Part shown: piece after piece, positions 32,648 through 41,920 of the stretch
Numbering within the stretch: the stretch's first letter is position 1
Layout: every line of letters begins with the position of its first letter
Assembly (NCBI RefSeq): GCF_004138295.1
Contig: NZ_SCFM01000019.1
Location: 1 to 64,000 of the forward strand
Source: Ectobacillus funiculus
Lineage (GTDB): Bacteria > Bacillota > Bacilli > Bacillales > Bacillaceae_G
DNA length: 64,000 bases
Direction of reading: 5' to 3'
The notes under the pieces: generated by a model
The model's database searches: none
What the model saw: the letters and a program-made list of their open reading frames with translations, nothing else
Told to the model about the DNA's origin: nothing
Made by a program: the position numbers and the translations under genes

Positions 32648-34477
32648 ATGAAAAAAGTTGGATTTTTTCAATCAATTCATTTGAAATTTGTTTTAATTTA
32701 TATGCTTCTCATCTTACTTGCTACACAAGTTATTGGTGTGTACTTTGTAAATGAATTAGAGCAGAAGCTTTTAACAAATTTTCAAGATTCATTAACGAAG
32801 CGTACAGACCTGTTGGCATATAATGTGCAGCAAGAACTAGTAAAGAAACGTGAAAAGACGGATACAACGGCAACGGACATAAAAAGCTTGCTGCAGGATT
32901 TTGCTTCTAGTTCAAGGGATGACATTCGGGAAGTTCAGGTAATTAATGAAAGCAGTATTGTACTTGCTACATCAGATCAATACAATCAAGGGATTGTTGG
33001 AAAGAAAACGACAGATATCCTTGTCAAACGAACTCTCTTATCGGGTGCATCTGATAAAAAGATGGAAATCCAACCTTCTGATGGAAAGCGTATGCAAATT
33101 ACCACAGTTCCGGTAAAAGAAAATGGAAAAACAGTTGCTGTTATTTACACAATGGCTTCTATGGAAGATGTATATGGACAGATGCGGCAAATCAATCAAA
33201 TTTTTGCAACAGGAACGGTGATTGCGCTTCTAGTAACTGCAGTGCTAGGTATTCTTCTTGCCCAAACCATTACCCGTCCTATTTCTGAGATGCGAAGGCA
33301 AGCTGTAGAAATGGCAAAGGGAAACTACTCACGTAAGGTAAAGGTTTACGGCTACGACGAAATTGGACAGCTTGCATTGGCCTTTAACAATCTTTCTAAA
33401 AAACTACGGCAAGCACGGGCTTCAACAGAAAGTGAACGACGCAAATTAATATCTGTGTTGTCGCATATGACTGATGGAGTAATTGCTACAGATAGAAAAG
33501 GATATATCATCCTGCTGAACGATCCAGCTGAGAAGCTATTGAATGTTTCACGTGAAACAGCGCTTGATCAGCCAATTACTAAGATACTCGGTATTGAAGA
33601 GGAGTATACACTTGATAATCTATATGAGGAACCAGACTCTGTTATTTTAGATTATAGTACAAGAGATGAGCATTATATTCTACGGGCAAGTTTTTCAGTA
33701 ATTCAAAAGGAAACTGGAAAATCAAATGGCCTGATTGCAGTTTTATATGATGTAACTGAACAGGAACGAATTGATCGTGAGCGAAGAGAATTTGTTGCAA
33801 ATGTCTCACATGAGCTTCGCACGCCGCTCACTACGATGAGGAGCTATTTGGAAGCTCTAAGTGAAGGAGCTTGGCAAAACGCTGAAATTGCCCCAAGGTT
33901 TCTTTCTGTCGCGCAGGATGAGACTGAGCGTATGATTCGGCTAGTAAATGACCTGTTGCGCCTTTCTAAAATGGATAGCACAGAATATCATCTTATGAAG
34001 GAATGGGTAGATTTTACCGAATTTTTCAACCGTATTATTGAACGATTTGAGATGTCAAAGGAGCAAAATGTCACCTTTAAACGGGCATTCTCCAAAAAGG
34101 CACGATTTATTGAAATTGATGAGGATAAGATTACGCAGGTTTTATATAATATTATCTCAAATGCTTTAAAGTATTCTCCAGAAGGGGGCACGGTTACATA
34201 TCGTCTTCGTGATAGAGGAGAAGCGCTTGAAGTGAGTATAAGTGACCAGGGAATGGGAATTCCAAAAGAGAATGTGAATAAAATATTTGATCGCTTTTAT
34301 CGTGTGGATAAAGCGAGATCCCGACAGCTTGGGGGTACTGGACTTGGTTTAGCAATTGCAAAGGAAATGGTACAGGCGCATGGCGGAGCAATCTGGGCAA
34401 AGAGTGAGGAAGGGAAAGGAACGACCATTTACTTCACTCTTCCGATGGAACGGGATCAAGAGGATGATTGGGAATGA
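32648..34477 (+). CDS. walK: Sensor histidine kinase WalK (YycG)
   Basis: WalK is the membrane kinase partner of WalR. The 609-residue protein has a transmembrane helix (about 12-34), an extracellular PAS-like sensor domain, a second helix (about 185-207), HAMP, a cytoplasmic PAS domain, HisKA with SHELRTPLTTMRSYLEAL, and HATPase_c (NIISNALKYSPEGG, DQGMGIP, GGTGLGLAIAKEMV). Its coding sequence contains a perfect parS site (33544-33559). Start ATG has CAGGAG upstream. The stop overlaps walH. Confidence 0.97.
   Translation: MKKVGFFQSIHLKFVLIYMLLILLATQVIGVYFVNELEQKLLTNFQDSLTKRTDLLAYNVQQELVKKREKTDTTATDIKSLLQDFASSSRDDIREVQVINESSIVLATSDQYNQGIVGKKTTDILVKRTLLSGASDKKMEIQPSDGKRMQITTVPVKENGKTVAVIYTMASMEDVYGQMRQINQIFATGTVIALLVTAVLGILLAQTITRPISEMRRQAVEMAKGNYSRKVKVYGYDEIGQLALAFNNLSKKLRQARASTESERRKLISVLSHMTDGVIATDRKGYIILLNDPAEKLLNVSRETALDQPITKILGIEEEYTLDNLYEEPDSVILDYSTRDEHYILRASFSVIQKETGKSNGLIAVLYDVTEQERIDRERREFVANVSHELRTPLTTMRSYLEALSEGAWQNAEIAPRFLSVAQDETERMIRLVNDLLRLSKMDSTEYHLMKEWVDFTEFFNRIIERFEMSKEQNVTFKRAFSKKARFIEIDEDKITQVLYNIISNALKYSPEGGTVTYRLRDRGEALEVSISDQGMGIPKENVNKIFDRFYRVDKARSRQLGGTGLGLAIAKEMVQAHGGAIWAKSEEGKGTTIYFTLPMERDQEDDWE
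33544..33559. promoter_or_regulatory. parS: parS site (perfect 16-mer) inside walK
   Basis: TGTTTCACGTGAAACA is identical to the site in spo0J and to the Bacillus consensus. It is embedded in codons for NVSRETA just after the PAS domain, about 24 kb from oriC. Confidence 0.93.
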
Positions 34478-35820
34478 GCATGGAGAATTTTAAGACCATT
34501 TTGCTTTTAAATTTAGTGGTGATCAGTATCTTTCTGACATATAACCTGTGGACGTACCAGCCTGATTCAAGTATGGTACAGAACGAGAAATATATTCAGG
34601 ATGTTCCCTCTGTGACAAAAAAGGATTTATCAGCAATTATTTTTCCATCTCAAATGATTGTGCATAAGGGGCTTGAGCATTATGCGAGCGAGCAAATTCT
34701 TCGTATTAATCCGGCTTATAAAATTTTGGAGCAAGGGGAATTTGACAACTTTAAGGATGTTTCTTATAAAATACCTAAAAGTCAATTCCTCTCTTTTGTA
34801 CACGCCAAAAATAGAGTAGAATTTGTCTTCCCAGCGGAGATTCCGTTTGAAGTGTTCAAAAACCTTTTTTCCATTCAAGAAAAGGATATGGAGCCACAAA
34901 CTTTTGATCGATTGCTCATTAACTTATATCCAAATGAAAATAGCAAGGATGAGGTGCAAGCCTTTTTTGTTTCTTATGAGAGCCGGAAGATTTACAGCGC
35001 GACCTTAAAGGGAATTGCAGTGAAGGATTTAGTTAATACAAGCAATGAGTTTGCTGGACAAGCAGATGAATATTTTATGTATGCTATAAATGAAACGCGA
35101 GCGATATTTCTGCCAGAAGATAATGTGAATATGAAGCAGATGTTTTATGTAACAAGTGACCTTGACGAAGAAATGTTTCAAAACATTTTGTTCACGGATC
35201 CGCGCTATGTGAAACAAGATAAAACAAGCTCATGGGAAATGTATACGGATGGGACCCGTCTTCTTCGCATTTTTAATACTACGCAAATGCTTGAATATGA
35301 GAATTCATCTGTTTCCCAGAAGGAAGTTCTAACAGGTGCGCCGCTTGTTCAACAGAGTATTGACTTTATTAATAATCATGGTGGCTGGACAGACTCCTAT
35401 CGCTTATACAATGTGATACCTGGGAAGGGGGAGACTGTATTTCGTCTGCATGCTGATAATAGTTTTCCTGTTTTCAATACAGACGGCATGTCTTCTTTAA
35501 AGCTCGGCTGGGGATTGAACGAGATTCGTTCCTTTAAGCGTCCTCTATTTTGGTTATTTGTAAAAAAAGAGGAAGATACGATAGTAGAGCTGCCTTCAGG
35601 AAGAACTATTCTTTCCTTTATACAACAAAATGCAAAAGATAGTATGAAGGAGATTAAAAATATTGCAGTTGGATATGAGCTAGAGCCTGATGTAGGGCTG
35701 AATGGAGAAAAGGTTATTGGAGTGAAGCTTAATCCTATTTGGTATATCTCCTATGGTGATTCCTATAAGAAGATAGAATGGGATGCAGAGAAAGGGGGAG
35801 AACTCGTTGGATTGGAATAA
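34474..35820 (+). CDS. walH: WalK regulatory protein WalH (YycH)
   Basis: WalH is a bitopic membrane protein that, with WalI, restrains or tunes WalK. The 448-residue protein has one N-terminal transmembrane helix (about 6-24) and a large extracytoplasmic region that includes FINNHGGWTDSYRLYNV and LKLGWGLNEIRSF. ATG at 34474 overlaps the walK stop (ATGA). A TTG six nucleotides earlier is in frame but unnecessary. It overlaps the start of walI by 14 nt. Confidence 0.93.
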   Translation: MSMENFKTILLLNLVVISIFLTYNLWTYQPDSSMVQNEKYIQDVPSVTKKDLSAIIFPSQMIVHKGLEHYASEQILRINPAYKILEQGEFDNFKDVSYKIPKSQFLSFVHAKNRVEFVFPAEIPFEVFKNLFSIQEKDMEPQTFDRLLINLYPNENSKDEVQAFFVSYESRKIYSATLKGIAVKDLVNTSNEFAGQADEYFMYAINETRAIFLPEDNVNMKQMFYVTSDLDEEMFQNILFTDPRYVKQDKTSSWEMYTDGTRLLRIFNTTQMLEYENSSVSQKEVLTGAPLVQQSIDFINNHGGWTDSYRLYNVIPGKGETVFRLHADNSFPVFNTDGMSSLKLGWGLNEIRSFKRPLFWLFVKKEEDTIVELPSGRTILSFIQQNAKDSMKEIKNIAVGYELEPDVGLNGEKVIGVKLNPIWYISYGDSYKKIEWDAEKGGELVGLE

Positions 35821-36622
35821 GATCAAAACCATTTTTATTATCACATTCCTAATCCTAGATATCTTCCTCTTTTTTCAATTTATTCAAAAACGCAACAATA
35901 GCCAACTAGAAATAATGGTGGAAGAAAATATTGAAGAACAGCTTGCGGCAAATAAAATTACGCATGTGGATTTGCCAAAGGAGCCTGCTCAGGCTGCTTA
36001 TATTACAGGAAAGAGCAGGGAATTTCACGAGGAAGAAACCAGTTCTTTAAAAGGACAAACAGTCGTCCTGTTAGATTCGAAAACTATCCATAGTAGCCTT
36101 AAGGATCCTATTGAAATTCCAAAAACTGATAAAGGTTATTTTTTCGAAGAGTTCCTGCGCGACTCTGTTTTGGATGGAACAAAGTATAAATACTGGAAGC
36201 TTGATGAGAAGGAGAAAAAGATTTACTTTTTTCAGCAATTCAAAGGAAAGAACATTTTTCATAACCAGTATGCAGCAATTGTTGCTGATATAAATGAAAA
36301 AAATGAGATTGTGTCCTATACACAAACAATGTTGACAGATGTAAAAGAAATGGGTGGAGAGAGTAAGGCTCAGGAGATTATTACAGCAACAAAAGCTTTA
36401 AAGACCTTGTATTTAAAGGGAGAGATTGAATCAGGAAGCCGTGTAACAAAGGTAGAATTAGGATATTATACAGTCGTTATTCCTTCATCCTCCGGGTTTC
36501 AGGTTATTGCCCCAACATGGCATTTTGTGTTGAATGGGAAAGATGACTATTTCGTAAATGCGATTGAAGGACAAATTATTCGAATGGGCAAGGATAACAC
36601 ACAATGGAGTGAAGTGAAATGA
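35807..36622 (+). CDS. walI: WalK regulatory protein WalI (YycI)
   Basis: WalI is the second bitopic regulator of WalK. The 271-residue protein begins at TTG 35807 ([12 protein letters not shown]), supported by AAGGGGGAG about 7 nt upstream and by homologues starting MDW-KIKT. It has a transmembrane helix (about 6-24) and an external domain ([36 protein letters not shown]). It overlaps walH at the start and walJ at the end by 4 nt. Confidence 0.92.
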   Translation: MDWNKIKTIFIITFLILDIFLFFQFIQKRNNSQLEIMVEENIEEQLAANKITHVDLPKEPAQAAYITGKSREFHEEETSSLKGQTVVLLDSKTIHSSLKDPIEIPKTDKGYFFEEFLRDSVLDGTKYKYWKLDEKEKKIYFFQQFKGKNIFHNQYAAIVADINEKNEIVSYTQTMLTDVKEMGGESKAQEIITATKALKTLYLKGEIESGSRVTKVELGYYTVVIPSSSGFQVIAPTWHFVLNGKDDYFVNAIEGQIIRMGKDNTQWSEVK

Positions 36623-37413
36623 GTTTACGTTTCAGTGTACTTGCCAGTGGAAGTACAGGAAATATGCTATATGCAGGAACAGATAAGCAGAAGCTTTTAG
36701 TAGATGCCGGGTTGAGCGGAAAGGCAGCAGAGGCTCTCTTTAAACAAGTTGGTGCTGATATACAGGAAGTTGCCGGAATTCTAGTGACGCATGAACATAG
36801 TGACCATATTAAAGGGCTTGGTGTGCTGGCACGAAAATATAAATTGCCAATTTACGCAAATGAAAAAACATGGAAGGCAATGGAGCATCTTATTGGTGAA
36901 GTACCGACTGAACAGAAATTTGTCTTTCCTGTTGGTGCTGTTCAATCATTTGGAGACATAGACGTAGAATCCTTTGGCGTATCGCATGATGCAGCTGAGC
37001 CAATGTTCTATGTATTTCATCATGCTGGCAAAAAGCTGGTCCTTATTACAGACACAGGATATGTAAGTGATCGGATGAAAGGCATTATTAAAGGAGCAGA
37101 TGCTTTTATATTTGAAAGTAATCATGATGTAGAAATGCTTCGAATGGGTCGTTACCCGTGGAGTGTAAAGAGGCGCATCCTGAGTGATGTAGGTCACGTT
37201 TCTAATGAGGATGCAGCTCTAGCAATGGCGGAAGTGATTACAGATAATACAAAGCATATATATTTAGCTCACCTAAGCCAGGATAATAACATGAAGGAGC
37301 TGGCTCGGCTGTCTGTTTCTCAGGTGCTTGAAGGAAAAGGATTTGAGATTGGGAGGGCTCTCCAGCTGCATGACACAGATCCTAAAAATCCAACGAAAAT
37401 TCAATACGTATAA
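36619..37413 (+). CDS. walJ: Metallo-beta-lactamase-fold hydrolase WalJ (YycJ)
   Basis: WalJ is a metallo-beta-lactamase-fold nuclease-type protein in the wal operon, linked to coordination of DNA replication and division. The 264-residue protein has the metal-binding [11 protein letters not shown] motif, later ligands in [10 protein letters not shown] and [10 protein letters not shown], and HLSQDNN near the C-terminus. No transmembrane segment. It overlaps walI by 4 nt and is followed by htrC. Confidence 0.95.
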   Translation: MSLRFSVLASGSTGNMLYAGTDKQKLLVDAGLSGKAAEALFKQVGADIQEVAGILVTHEHSDHIKGLGVLARKYKLPIYANEKTWKAMEHLIGEVPTEQKFVFPVGAVQSFGDIDVESFGVSHDAAEPMFYVFHHAGKKLVLITDTGYVSDRMKGIIKGADAFIFESNHDVEMLRMGRYPWSVKRRILSDVGHVSNEDAALAMAEVITDNTKHIYLAHLSQDNNMKELARLSVSQVLEGKGFEIGRALQLHDTDPKNPTKIQYV

Positions 37414-37477
37414 TTCTCTCTTTTAGCGAACAATAAGAGGGAATCATGGATGTTTTCGGAAGGATAGGTGAGCAAAT

Positions 37478-38704
37478 ATGTCTTTTTTTGATGAACATGA
37501 ATATGAAAGCAAGGAACGAAGAAGAGGAAAGACAGGACGTTTTAGCAGAAATGTTGTCATTTCAGGTGTAGCGGGCACGCTTGTAGGTGCTACCTTGTTT
37601 GCTTTTGCGGTACCAACCTTTTCAAGGCTCAATCCGCCTCGAAACGAGGGACAAGTACAAGTAAAAACAAGTGAAGTGAAGTCCTACACAGCTCCGCTCA
37701 CACAAAACGTCGCATCGAGTACAGAAGATATTCGTTCCGGCTTTGTCAGTGCTGTGGATAAAGCATCAGAAGCTGTTGTTGGAGTAATTAACATTCAACG
37801 AGATAGTTTTTCAGAGGAAGATGCTGAAGCAGGAACCGGTTCAGGTGTCATTTATAAAAAAGCGAATGGAAAGGCATATGTGGTCACAAACCATCATGTT
37901 GTAGAAGGTGCGAACCGAATTGAAATCAGTCTAAGCGATGGTAAAAAAGTACCAGCAGATATCTTAGGAAGTGATGTTGTCACGGATTTGGCTGTGCTGC
38001 AAATGGATGAGAAATATGCAGCAAAGGTCATTGAGATTGGAGACTCTACTAAGGTGCAGCGCGGTGAACCTGCTATTGCGATTGGAAATCCACTAGGCTT
38101 AGAATTTTCCGGTACGGTTACACAAGGTATTATTTCAGCAACTGAACGTATCTTGCCTGTGGATCTGGATAATGATGGCCATTATGATTGGCAGGTTGAG
38201 GTACTGCAAACTGATGCTGCAATCAATCCTGGAAACAGCGGCGGTGCGCTTGTAAATGTAGATGGAAAGCTGATCGGCATTAACTCAATGAAAATTGCTA
38301 CGGAGGCAGTTGAAGGCATCGGCCTTGCTATTCCGATTTCAAGGGCGGTTCCTATTATTCAAGAACTTGAAAAGACAGGTAAGGTAAAACGTCCATACCT
38401 AGGTGTGGAGCTTCGTTCACTTAATGAGATTCCTACTTATTACTGGGAAAAAACACTACAGCTGCCGACCAATGTAACATCGGGGGTATGTGTCCTAGAT
38501 GTGAAAAGTCCATCTCCTGCCTCAAGAGAAGGAATGCATGAATATGATGTAATTGTTGAAGTTGATGGTAAACCAGTACATGATATCATTGAATTCCGTA
38601 CAATCCTGTATAGTAAGAAAATAAATGATACAATGAAGATTGTCTTCTATCGAGGTAGTGAACAAAAAACGGCAACAGTAAAGCTTGCTGAAGAAAATTA
38701 TTAA
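37478..38704 (+). CDS. htrC: Membrane-anchored serine protease HtrC (HtrA/DegP family)
   Basis: HtrA-type S1C protease acting outside the membrane. The 408-residue protein has a basic cytoplasmic N-terminus, a transmembrane helix (about 26-48), a trypsin-like domain with catalytic His140 (TNHHVVEGAN), Asp170 (VVTDLAVLQ) and Ser254 (NPGNSGGALVN), and one C-terminal PDZ domain (SPASREGMHEYDVIVEVDGKPV). The position at the end of the wal operon matches B. subtilis YyxA/HtrC. Confidence 0.96.
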   Translation: MSFFDEHEYESKERRRGKTGRFSRNVVISGVAGTLVGATLFAFAVPTFSRLNPPRNEGQVQVKTSEVKSYTAPLTQNVASSTEDIRSGFVSAVDKASEAVVGVINIQRDSFSEEDAEAGTGSGVIYKKANGKAYVVTNHHVVEGANRIEISLSDGKKVPADILGSDVVTDLAVLQMDEKYAAKVIEIGDSTKVQRGEPAIAIGNPLGLEFSGTVTQGIISATERILPVDLDNDGHYDWQVEVLQTDAAINPGNSGGALVNVDGKLIGINSMKIATEAVEGIGLAIPISRAVPIIQELEKTGKVKRPYLGVELRSLNEIPTYYWEKTLQLPTNVTSGVCVLDVKSPSPASREGMHEYDVIVEVDGKPVHDIIEFRTILYSKKINDTMKIVFYRGSEQKTATVKLAEENY

Positions 38705-38735
38705 AACAGGGGAGGTCTCTCTCTCCTGTTTTCTC
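38705..38735 (+). terminator. wal operon/htrC terminator
   Basis: AAAACAGGGGAG and CTCTCCTGTTTT form a stem followed by CTC. Repeat copy 11 starts right after it. Confidence 0.8.
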
Positions 38736-38870
38736 GCACTTTAAGAAAGTATAAATTTCTAGCAGGAAGACAGTTCGACGTAGTTAGGAATTTTAGGAAT
38801 AAAGTATAAGTGCAACTACGCCTCTGTCTTCGCCCAAGGGCATGGCTCGCCAATCGGCGAGTTTTCTTTA
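38736..38870 (+). repeat. Dispersed ~134-bp repeat, copy 11
   Basis: A nearly consensus plus copy. The outer stem ACTTTA/TAAAGT is a compensatory variant of ACTGTA/TACAGT. The terminal hairpin CTCGCC-aatc-GGCGAG with TTTTCTTT is intact. Confidence 0.93.
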
Positions 38871-38928
38871 TGTGTTTTAAGGGGTATAACTCCTAGAGCT
38901 CTATCTGCTTTTTTCTATGATTATATCC

Positions 38929-39171
38929 TGTGGATAAGTGAGGTGAGAAAATGGACATTGCATGCTGTCAGGAACATGTAGAGCTAGCGCTAGATATTAT
39001 TGTAGATGAGTTCGAGGTAGCACCAGTTATCCACAATGTTATCAACAGTGGAGATGAAAAAAAGCCCTGTGAATATTGTCAACATGATGCGAAATATATT
39101 GTTTCAAGCGAAATTGAGTAAGAGAACCTGTGGATGAATTATGTGGATATGTTGATAACTTTTGTGGATAA
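38929..39171. other. DnaA-box cluster outside oriC
   Basis: Five 9-mers of DnaA-box type in 243 bp: TGTGGATAA (38929-38937), TTATCCACA (39027-39035), TGTGGATGA (39129-39137), TGTGGATAT (39142-39150) and TGTGGATAA (39163-39171). Three are perfect. The boxes surround and enter the small CxxH/CxxC gene and end 25 nt before rlmH. Confidence 0.8.
38951..39121 (+). CDS. CxxH/CxxC small protein
   Basis: A 56-residue protein with CCQEHVELALD at the N-terminus and KKPCEYCQHDAKYIV near the end. It belongs to the small family named for its CxxH and CxxC motifs, found between htrC and rlmH in Bacillus. The four Cys/His ligands suggest a zinc site; function is unknown. GAGGTGAGAAA precedes the ATG. It is just below 60 residues and easily missed. 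DnaA boxes overlap it. Confidence 0.9.
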   Translation: MDIACCQEHVELALDIIVDEFEVAPVIHNVINSGDEKKPCEYCQHDAKYIVSSEIE

Positions 39172-39195
39172 GATATGTGTAAGGTAGGGGTTTTT

Positions 39196-39675
39196 GTGAA
39201 TATCTCAATTATATCAATCGGTAAATTAAAGGAAAAATATTTAAAACAAGGAATTGACGAGTACCTAAAGCGCCTATCCTCCTATGCCAAGGTAGAAATT
39301 ATGGAGTTGTCAGATGAAAAAGCTCCCGAAAATTTAAGTGACGCAGAGATGCTGATGGTTAAAGAAAAGGAAGGAATCCGTATTCTTGAAAAAATCAGTG
39401 AGGATACACATGTTATTGCTTTAGCTATTGAAGGAAAAATGAAATCATCCGAGGAATTAGCTAAGGATTTAGATCGTCTTGCTACATACGGAAAGAGTAA
39501 AATTGCATTTATTATTGGCGGTTCATTAGGTCTAAGCAAGGATGTAATGAACCGTGCAAATGATACATTATCTTTTTCAAAGATGACGTTTCCCCATCAG
39601 CTGATGAGGCTGATTTTGCTGGAGCAGGTGTACCGGGCATTTCGGATTAACCGGAATGAACCGTATCATAAGTAA
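39196..39675 (+). CDS. rlmH: 23S rRNA (pseudouridine1915-N3) methyltransferase RlmH
   Basis: RlmH is a SPOUT methyltransferase of helix 69. The 159-residue protein has [25 protein letters not shown], the knot region [13 protein letters not shown], and the invariant C-terminus [18 protein letters not shown] chose GTG at 39196 because this gives the standard 159-residue length. The last codons (CCG TAT CAT AAG TAA) are the position used as attachment site by staphylococcal SCC elements, and a copy of this end recurs at 43849. Confidence 0.96.
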   Translation: MNISIISIGKLKEKYLKQGIDEYLKRLSSYAKVEIMELSDEKAPENLSDAEMLMVKEKEGIRILEKISEDTHVIALAIEGKMKSSEELAKDLDRLATYGKSKIAFIIGGSLGLSKDVMNRANDTLSFSKMTFPHQLMRLILLEQVYRAFRINRNEPYHK

Positions 39676-39686
39676 ATGAGGTTTTT
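39657..39686 (+). repeat. rlmH 3'-end direct repeat, left copy (att-like)
   Basis: TGAACCGTATCATAAGTAAA plus TGAGGTTTTT spans the rlmH stop codon. It recurs at 43849-43877 with one base deleted and one changed. Confidence 0.8.
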
Positions 39687-39692
39687 GCGAAT

Positions 39693-39724
39693 AAAAGGTA
39701 CCTCTATTTTAGAGATACCTTTTA
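39693..39724. terminator. Terminator after rlmH (convergent)
   Basis: AAAAGGTACCTCT-attt-TAGAGATACCTTTT, usable in both directions between rlmH and the OFA transporter gene. Confidence 0.85.
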
Positions 39725-39795
39725 GTACATTATTAGTCTGATACAGTGAATTGTGAAGGCCATTTGCAGAGATTAACCAATCTTTGTAGCCGAAA

Positions 39796-41019
39796 TCATG
39801 CGGCTTGAGTTTTTTCGTTTCTTTTTTCTTTTTTCAAGGCAGCTCTTTGACCCGGTGCCTTTATAAACAGAGCAATGATTACTGAGATTATACTCAACAC
39901 TGCAATGAATGTGAAAGTAGAAGCAAAGCCGCCAAGTGCTGCGGCAATAAATGATCCAGACAATGCACCAATCCCAAACCCTTGATAAACAATCCCATAG
40001 TTTTTACTTTGGTTTTTTAAGCCAAAGAAATCAGCAACAATTGCTGGGAAGATGGTTATATTTCCACCGAAACAGAAAGCAATTCCTGCAACACACGCAA
40101 AGAACAATCCATAATTTAGTTTGACAAAGCTTAAAACAGATACTGCTATTGCGGTCATCAACAAAGCGCCCGCTACCACTTTTAAACGGCCAACTCTATC
40201 AGATAATGCTCCAAGGATAATGCGGCCAATTGTATTGAAAATTGCTACTAATGCTACGGCATTGGCAGCTGTTGTCACATCCAAACCAGCTAAACTTACA
40301 CCGATATCTTTTACAATTCCGATTAGATATAAACCGCTCATACATGCAGTAAAAAACATAATAAACAATAAGTAAGCTTCCTTGGTTTTAAGCATTTCTT
40401 TGACTGTATAGTCATTAGCCTGTGCCCCTTTAACGGACTGGGACTGACTTGTTACCTGTGCCTCGCGAACTAAGAATGAACCGCCTATAACCAGAATCAT
40501 CACGATTATGCCCCAGTATAAAAACGTATGAGATACGCCAACGTTTTGAATTAGTGCTCCGTTAATGTATTTGAACAGCAAACTGCCTGTTCCATAAGCA
40601 CCGACAGAAATTCCGGAAATAAGCCCTTTTTTCTCCGGAAACCACTTAATAAGATTTGACAATGATGTGATGTAAGCAGAACCATCGGCAAATCCAACCA
40701 CAATACCAGCCATGATGTAAAGCATCCATAATGCTGAGACTTGTGAGCTAATGATTAATCCTGCGCCTAAAACAATGCCTGCAGTTACGATTAAGCGGCG
40801 AATGCCCCAGTGATCCTGGAGTTTGCCGGCAAATAATGTTGAAAAAGCTAAAGCAAAGCTTGTTATTGAAAAAGTAATGGCTACCGAGTTCAATTGCCAG
40901 CCAAAGTGGTCAACCAATGGTTGGTTAAATAAGCTCCATGTGTAAATAGAGCCTAACCCCATTTGAACAATAATAGTTCCCAGAACAATCAACCAGCGAT
41001 TACTTGTTTGTGAATTCAT
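39796..41019 (-). CDS. OFA-family MFS transporter (oxalate/formate antiporter-like, YhjX-like)
   Basis: A 407-residue, 12-helix major facilitator of the OFA group. Helix 1 contains GTIIVQMGLGSIYTWSLFNQPL and the loop-2 motif is GKLQDHWGIRR. A long cytoplasmic loop follows helix 6, and the second half carries LSDRVGRLK. OFA members move small carboxylates; E. coli YhjX is a pyruvate-induced member controlled by a LytS/LytTR-type pair. Here the gene lies next to exactly such a pair, so pyruvate or a related acid is the inferred substrate. AAGGGAAG precedes the ATG. Confidence 0.88.
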   Translation of the reverse strand: MNSQTSNRWLIVLGTIIVQMGLGSIYTWSLFNQPLVDHFGWQLNSVAITFSITSFALAFSTLFAGKLQDHWGIRRLIVTAGIVLGAGLIISSQVSALWMLYIMAGIVVGFADGSAYITSLSNLIKWFPEKKGLISGISVGAYGTGSLLFKYINGALIQNVGVSHTFLYWGIIVMILVIGGSFLVREAQVTSQSQSVKGAQANDYTVKEMLKTKEAYLLFIMFFTACMSGLYLIGIVKDIGVSLAGLDVTTAANAVALVAIFNTIGRIILGALSDRVGRLKVVAGALLMTAIAVSVLSFVKLNYGLFFACVAGIAFCFGGNITIFPAIVADFFGLKNQSKNYGIVYQGFGIGALSGSFIAAALGGFASTFTFIAVLSIISVIIALFIKAPGQRAALKKEKRNEKTQAA

Positions 41020-41059
41020 GTTAAATCTTCCCTTCTAACTTACGAGACCAATGTAGGCC

Positions 41060-41150
41060 TCTTGGTAGATTGCGTTTATAAGAAGATCATAACATTAAAA
41101 AAAGTTATGGAACCGCATTCAGAACCAAATGCTTAAAGAATGGAATGAAT
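41060..41150 (-). promoter_or_regulatory. Candidate LytTR-type operator upstream of the OFA gene
   Basis: On the minus strand the region reads GCATTTGGTTCTG then AATGCGGTTCC, giving two GGTTC elements at a 12-nt repeat distance, upstream of an AT-rich stretch. LytTR regulators bind direct-repeat elements of roughly this spacing. No exact consensus is matched. Confidence 0.35.
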
Positions 41151-41155
41151 TGCAG

Positions 41156-41920
41156 TTAAAATCGCATAATTTGTCGGAACTCTTTTACTTTGCTTCGGCT
41201 TACAGGAATCTCAGCATTAAAGGATTTAAGATTAATCACATAGGTTTGGTTAAACCAAGGGACAATTTCACTGATCTTGGATAAATTCACAGTATAAGAT
41301 CGATGGCAGCGAAAAAAAAGATTCTGGGGCAAAGTAGAATGGAACTCTGATATGCTCATTGGCATCGTATATTCTTCATGCAATGTATAGACCAGTGTTA
41401 CCTTTTCGCTCGCCATCGCGTAATAAATATCATTCACATCTGTGACAATTATTTTATCGTTTTTTCGTAAGTTTACTCGGACATCCGTTCCCAGGCCTTT
41501 GATTGAGTCACCTTTTTGGAAAGATAACTCCTTTTCTTTATCTGTTTGATTTAGATCACGTAAAAAAGTAGCTTCGAGCTTATGCAACATGGCAGCAATC
41601 CGCTTCTCATCATAGGGCTTGAGAATGTAATCAAAGGCCTCAAGTGCAAATGCCTGAGCTGCATGCTCTTTGTATGCTGTTGTAAAAATAATATAGGGTT
41701 TTTTTGCAAACTTACTTATATTTCCAGCCAGCAGCATCCCATCAAGGGATGGAATGTTGATATCAAGAAAAATAGCATCTGTATCATTTTCTTGTAAAAA
41801 TTTTAGGACATCTAATCCATCTTCAAAGCAATTAGTTACTTGAATGCTACTATGTGTCTCAATCAAATATTTTAATTCTTCTTGTGCGGGAAATTCATCC
41901 TCAACAATGATCGCTTTCAT
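41156..41920 (-). CDS. LytTR-family response regulator
   Basis: A 254-residue regulator with an N-terminal receiver ([12 protein letters not shown], phospho-acceptor Asp in [13 protein letters not shown], Lys in YILKPYD) and a C-terminal LytTR DNA-binding domain ([49 protein letters not shown]). The start at 41920 has GAGAGGAG upstream. It overlaps the kinase gene by 20 nt, so the pair is co-translated. The OFA transporter downstream is the likely target. Confidence 0.93.
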   Translation of the reverse strand: MKAIIVEDEFPAQEELKYLIETHSSIQVTNCFEDGLDVLKFLQENDTDAIFLDINIPSLDGMLLAGNISKFAKKPYIIFTTAYKEHAAQAFALEAFDYILKPYDEKRIAAMLHKLEATFLRDLNQTDKEKELSFQKGDSIKGLGTDVRVNLRKNDKIIVTDVNDIYYAMASEKVTLVYTLHEEYTMPMSISEFHSTLPQNLFFRCHRSYTVNLSKISEIVPWFNQTYVINLKSFNAEIPVSRSKVKEFRQIMRF

